Positions 59,684 to 64,000 of a stretch of 64,000 nt of DNA are shown here, in pieces. The notes under the pieces are model-generated. The model ran no database searches, was not told the origin of the DNA, and saw nothing but the letters and a program-made list of their open reading frames with translations. Position numbers and translations under genes: made by a program. Positions within the stretch are counted from its first letter, which is position 1. Each line of letters opens with the position of its first letter. This DNA comes from Sanghuangporus weigelae (taxonomy: Eukaryota > Basidiomycota > Agaricomycetes > Hymenochaetales > Hymenochaetaceae): the NCBI GenBank assembly GCA_033182465.1, contig CP137322.1, forward strand, positions 2,108,001 through 2,172,000, written 5' to 3'.

Positions 59684-60097
59684 CAGGGTTATGATGTCCT
59701 GTTGATCTGATGTCTCGATATGTCCTGGTCCTTCCCAGCTTTTGTCAATCAAATAGAGAGCGCTCAAATTCAGTAGACAAGGGACTTCATGATAGAAGAT
59801 TACCCACCCTTATCGCTATATTATTCAATAGTCCCTCACGATTTTGTAGGTTCGGTAAGCAAAATTGTGTGACTGCATCTGAGTATTTTCAGATGGTCAA
59901 GAGAGCAAGCCTATCAGTGCCAGCAAAGGATTCATGAAATACCGAGCTGGTGCCGCTTTGTGCAGAGTTTTTGCTTCATCTGGCTTGAAAGGATCGACGC
60001 TTGATCGGACTTTCAATCGTGTTGAGTAAATTGTAAATTGTATGTAAATTGTACAAAGTACACTTCGTCACGCGTCAATCGATATAACGTCCTCGCG
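59684..60097. other. Intergenic, receptor to ATG5
   Basis: About 410 bp; 3' flank of the receptor and ATG5 promoter. Nothing specific seen apart from a short repeat of GTAAATTGTA at 60027-60052. Confidence 0.5.
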
Positions 60098-61280
60098 ATG
60101 ACCTATCCAGCTAGACACGATCCCTCGCCCTCCGCGTTCTCGACGCCCGCGTCGACTACGTTATTTCGAAGACTTATATGGGAGGGGACTGTCCCTCTTG
60201 AGATTCATGTGGACCCTGCGGAGCTCCCTGCAAACAGTGACCGAGGACTGGAATGCTACTTCATCCAGGCTCCTCGCGTGAGCTACCTTCCATTGCTCAT
60301 TCCAGAGATCAAACGATTCCTGGTAGACATTGTGTTTGATGGCGCAGGTGCGAAGTTGATAAGGGAGGAGGATTGGTGGTTTGAGACAGAAGATAAGGTA
60401 TTAATGCGATGGTAAGTGTGTTCAGAGATGAATCAGCAATAATTGCGCTCAATCGTTGTCCGTGAAGGCATTGGTCAATTGGTCTACTATACGACTTCCA
60501 TACCATCACCTCAACGCTGAAAAGGCGCAGTCCTGACCAACCATTAGCTCCTCTACGTTTGATTCTGCATCTCGCCGCACCGCCAACCGACAAATTACTG
60601 CTCTCGCCAAGTATTGAAGCTTGCAAACAAGCATTCATGGGTCAACTCAAGGAAGCTGACTTCTTGAGATGGGGGAACACGAAGAGGATGACAGGCTTAC
60701 GCCAGGCTGAGCAAGATGGGATCTGGGAAGCAATCAGGGATCGTAAGTCAATACTATTTGATTTGGGATATATTCTTGGTATACTGAAGTAGGCCTGCAC
60801 CAGATAATTTCGATGAATACTGGAAAATCGCCTCTAGAGTAACTCCAACGACAACACCTTCACGACAAATGTCGCCTCCTCCCTCATCTGTGTCCCTGCA
60901 CTCTCGACCGCCTTCAGCTGATACGGCTGGTGCTCCAGATAAGGACGGCGCTTACAACGTTCGCAGCGTCCCCATCCGAATTTATCTTCCGGATGGACCA
61001 GTTCTGCAAGATGTCGCGCCACCTTCTCAAGAATCTGGTGCGCCATGTTTAGATTCAGTACATTTTGCATCATTTCATTATTGACTATACAGGAGGCTAT
61101 AATACGCTGGGAAAGTATCTGAGCATGCATCTTCCTCTACTTTTCCCTAGCTCTAATCGAGTCCTTGCGTACCCTATCGTCCAAGGGGTGGTATGCCCAT
61201 TAGAAGCAGAGCTTGCTTGGCTGGGTGCATGTATGGCCGGTGCGGATGGATGGGTCAACGTTATGATAGGCTTGGTGTAG
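60098..61280 (+). CDS. ATG5: Autophagy protein ATG5
   Basis: ATG5 is joined covalently to ATG12 and with ATG16 forms the E3-like complex that lipidates ATG8 during autophagosome growth. Start at 60098: MTYPARHDPSPSAFSTPAST. Then FRRLIWEGTVPLEIHVDPAE and APRVSYLPLLIPEIKRFLVD (the N-terminal ubiquitin-like fold), WWFETEDKVLMRWHWSIGLL, RLILHLAAPPTDKLL, and FMGQLKEADFLRWG, where the Lys in LKEAD corresponds to the ATG12 acceptor Lys of human ATG5 (MKEAD). The last part has RSVPIRIYLPDGPVLQDVAP and the family ending VCPLEAELAWLGACMAGADG. Introns lie near 60411-60468, 60740-60802 and 61045-61105; length about 310 residues, stop at 61278. A full-length, intact gene. Confidence 0.96.
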
Positions 61281-61356
61281 TCTTGACATAATGTACATGC
61301 AAGCACTGAAACTTACAGGAGTGTCCTAGTAGACATAATGACCCTGTTTTATTTAC

Positions 61357-61438
61357 GGCGCTGTAGCAAAGTGGTTAATGCGGCAGTTTAGAAAGCTGCT
61401 CCTCTTCGAGGGCGCAGGTTCGAATCCTGCCGGCGTCG
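61357..61438 (+). tRNA. trnS-AGA: tRNA-Ser (AGA)
   Basis: An 82-nt class II tRNA. Acceptor arms GGCGCTG and CGGCGTC pair over seven positions with two wobbles, with discriminator G. The anticodon stem GCAGT/GCTGC closes the seven-base loop TTAGAAA, anticodon AGA. A long variable arm (CCTC..GAGG) and T arm GCAGG-TTCGAAT-CCTGC follow; TRGC-type A box and GGTTCGAATCC B box are present. No intron. Reads serine codon TCT (and TCC after deamination of A34). Confidence 0.93.
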
Positions 61439-61460
61439 TTCTGTTGGCTCAATGATGACA

Positions 61461-61465
61461 TTTTT
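61461..61465 (+). terminator. Possible Pol III terminator
   Basis: TTTTT 23 bp after the tRNA end is the first run of at least four T, the usual stop for RNA polymerase III. Confidence 0.5.
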
Positions 61466-61829
61466 GTAAAATTATCTTCAATTGGATAAACCAATTAAGC
61501 ACAGGAAAGTCTTCAACCTTTTCACGGAGTCAGGTGTTGTCTCGTGCATCGTATCTATAATTTATTGCGTTTTATCATACGTGCCTCGGCTTCTTCTCCT
61601 ATAGCAAACAAGTCATTTGTAGCGAGACCTCTCCCACCACGGACCACGGAACAAGTGTTTAAGGGATTTGTCGATCCTAAGGCGCCTAGTTCTGGCTATA
61701 AAAGACTACAAGTATCCAACTGACCGCTAGAATTTCTCTCTCTCTCTATCTTCTACTCGTAGCATACCTCACCTCTGTCAAATTTGCTATACAGGCCTCT
61801 TCAAAGAACTTATTGGAACTATCATTGTC
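61466..61829. other. Promoter region of the intradiol dioxygenase
   Basis: About 360 bp without a gene. It ends in a TATA box and a CT-rich start region (61730-61760) followed by the dioxygenase leader. Confidence 0.5.
61697..61704 (+). promoter_or_regulatory. TATA box of the intradiol dioxygenase
   Basis: TATAAAAG, a near-consensus TATA box, lies about 30-40 bp before a CTCTCTCT-rich stretch typical of fungal start sites and 133 bp before the ATG. It suggests strongly inducible transcription. Confidence 0.65.
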
Positions 61830-63312
61830 ATGGCAGAAGGACAGGGCGACGACGTCACTAAGGCGGTGAGCAATGGCCTCCCGCTGCCGCCGTTCGATCT
61901 TCCGGTGAGCATTTGAAATCATTTGTACGCGTTCTGGGGACCATGAGCTGACTAGGCATCCAGCTACCTGATAGGCCCGAGATCATCACTTCAAATATCC
62001 TCAAGCTCAACACACTAATCAGTTCTCCGTACGTTCCGTTTCGCGGCGGCCGTGTCCTGATTTCTCGGGCACATCATATGTTCAGGCTACTTATTAAGCA
62101 ATTCTTTCGATTGTTACTCTATAGGCGGATGAAGTTCCTGTCCGATAAACTCATCGGGCACTTGCATGCATTCGTCAATGAGACGAAGTAAGGCATCATG
62201 ATTCATTATGCGTTTATCCCGAATGAAGGCGGAGGCTGATCATTGATTGGGTTTACAGCCTTACCACTGAGGAATGGATGAATACTATCCAATTCCTGAC
62301 ACGAACTGGGCAGATGTGCTCGGACACTCGTCAGGAATTCATCCTGCTGTCCGATGTTCTTGGTGTCTCGGCGCTCGTCGACGCTCTGAACAATCCGCCA
62401 CTTGGAAACGCGACGGAGAGCAGCGTTCTTGGACCATTCTTCACAGAAGATGCACATGAAAGTAAGAAACCAATTGAAAGCATTATTGTTCTTACAGTTC
62501 AATTGATGAAAACCTGAACTTGATACTTCACAGTTGAGCAGGGTGAATCTATCGCATCCGAGGGCAAGGGAGAGTACTTGTGGGTTGAGGGACATGTCCT
62601 CGACTCAAAGGGCAATCCCATTCCTGACGTTTTGATCGAAACTTGGGAAACAGATGAGTAAGTACAGACACTTCTTCAGTTGCCTCTAGATATTGACCAA
62701 TCACCTCGACATATTCGTTAGTAACGGATTTTATGATGTGCAATACAATGATCGTTCCGAACCGGACTGCCGAGGTCGTCTTCGTTCCGGCAAGGATGGC
62801 AAGTTTGCTTATCGTGCTGTGGTCCCAATTGCATACCCTATTCCAGGCGATGTTCGTTATGCCGTACTTTCTCCGATTTTAAAGCCTTACACAGACGAAT
62901 TTCAGGGACCCGTTGGTGAACTTCTTTTGAAGCTCAACCGGCATAACATGCGCCCGAACCACTTGCACATGATGTTCAAGAAGGACGGCTACAACACCCT
63001 CACGACGGCATTGTATCCGGACCAAGATCCATTGGTTTATAGCGATGTCGTATTCGGCGCGAAGAAAAGCCTCGTGGTCGTAAGTCCTCCCAAGTTTTAC
63101 CTCAAGCTACATACTAGATTCTCATGCATACGATTTATCACCTGTAGAAACTCGAGACTGTGAAATCGGAGGAGGAAGCACGCGCCAAAGGATTCCAGAA
63201 GGGAGACGAATTCAAGCGACTGGCGTTTGACTTCGTCCTTGCCACAAAGGAGGAAGTGAAGGCAGCCCGCGCGCAGCATGCGAAAGAAGTGAATGCCGTA
63301 GGATCTGTCTAA
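61830..63312 (+). CDS. Intradiol ring-cleavage dioxygenase (catechol/hydroxyquinol type)
   Basis: Non-haem Fe(III) enzyme that opens the ring of catechol or hydroxyquinol between the hydroxyls, feeding the beta-ketoadipate route of aromatic and lignin breakdown. Start at 61830 (MAEGQGDDVTKAVSNGLPLP). The N-terminal helical dimer domain has LTTEEWMNTIQFLTRTGQMC, FILLSDVLGVSALVDALNNP and ATESSVLGPFFTEDAHE, a strong family signature. The catalytic domain has GEYLWVEGHVLDSKGNPIPD, IETWETDDNGFYDVQY, YRAVVPIAYPIPGDV and RPNHLHMMF. The expected ligands are two Tyr (in the FYDVQY and AYPIP regions) and the two His of NHLH. Seven exons, about 330 residues, stop at 63310. No signal peptide, so intracellular. 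Catechol versus hydroxyquinol preference cannot be decided here. Confidence 0.94.
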
Positions 63313-64000
63313 TCCCGGCCACTGAACAAGATTGAGCTTCGCGAATCCGAATCAGAAGAATCACTTGCAAAGGATGTATATTTATATTATCTGCGTCAAA
63401 GAATTGTTAGTCTGCATGAAACAGTAGTATCATTATTTCTCAGCCGGGAGAAGAAGATTGAAGACGTATCGCCTTGTGTCTTTCTAAACCCTAGAATTAC
63501 TCCTCGGAATAAATCATTCAGGCCGAAGTCCCACGATCGCTTAAGCATTATTTTGAGTTTAGAACTGCATAACAGCAGGGACGATCACTTTCTTCCTAGT
63601 TGCGGTAGCTTCGAATTGAGTGCGTGCTGTATGTACAGAAGCGTGACCTGACCGAGCAGGCCAGTTCTCGGAGTGTTCTGCCAGTACAGAACATTCTAGT
63701 GACCTCGATTGTACACACACTCAGGCCGTTGGCTTAAGAGCGTCACGATTCGTGGATCATGAACCAGATCTGTGCCGTGGGCAATTTGAGTGGGTCCAAA
63801 GGACGTATGCGCGCGCCACGGAATATTAGATACAGCCGATTCAAAGACCATCAAGTGGCTATAGCCTGCTGACGAGCCAAGACTGGTATTTCACTCGATA
63901 GGATCTCAAACGACTTGACGAGATAGAAACCGCAGTGTTCCTGGGATAAAAAGATGTAAGCCTCGGCGGGGTATCATGGATACCTGGTGAGACGAGCGAA
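63313..64000. other. Downstream flank, no gene seen
   Basis: About 690 bp after the dioxygenase. No frame or RNA gene is recognisable. A gene may start beyond the window. Confidence 0.45.

Noticed and set aside
7172-63312. FAD monooxygenase and intradiol dioxygenase as one aromatic-degradation cluster
   Set aside because: They lie more than 50 kb apart with unrelated housekeeping genes between them.

Overview
The window is genomic DNA of a filamentous basidiomycete, almost certainly an Agaricomycete. Genes are dense and split by many short introns (about 50-70 nt, GT..AG), codon use is fairly neutral, and the families fit: fungal Zn2Cys6 regulator, PHO80-type cyclin, ATG5, GOT1, fungal Med1 and RACK1 with an intronic U24 snoRNA. 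I placed exon joins by reading frame and splice signals; they are gene models, not transcripts.

Layout: 0-9 kb holds the 3' part of a secreted carboxylesterase, GOT1, a FucP-like sugar transporter, an uncharacterised acidic protein and a FAD monooxygenase, all on +. 9-20 kb is mostly minus strand: a mitochondrial calcium uniporter (MCU), a large Ser/Pro-rich tail-anchored protein of unknown function and a Lifeguard/BXI1 (BI-1 family) protein, with a frame-broken coding-like stretch at 10.8-12.6 kb. 20-23.4 kb is gene-poor and carries diverged repeats. At 23.4-27 kb RPL12 (-) and a PHO80-like cyclin (+) sit head to head over a 281-bp shared promoter, and the 3' end of each gene has been duplicated in tandem outward. 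A small palindrome-ended MITE-like element follows. 27.3-31.2 kb has no gene I can name.

31.2-37.2 kb encodes a very large Ser/Thr kinase with an acidic insertion in its N-lobe and a low-complexity tail. Then come an MTH1-type Nudix hydrolase, a Mediator Med1-like subunit, RACK1 (-) with U24 snoRNA in an intron, an SLC35C2/YMD8-like TPT transporter, a Zn2Cys6 transcription factor, a seven-helix receptor, ATG5, tRNA-Ser(AGA) and an intradiol aromatic-ring dioxygenase.

Most genes are housekeeping and not arranged as a pathway cluster. I found no secondary-metabolite cluster, no CRISPR and no whole retroelement. The points most worth a second look are the paired 3'-end duplications around RPL12 and the cyclin, the snoRNA kept in the RACK1 intron, the novel tail-anchored protein with internal motif repeats, the kinase N-lobe insertion, and the decayed gene at 10.8-12.6 kb.
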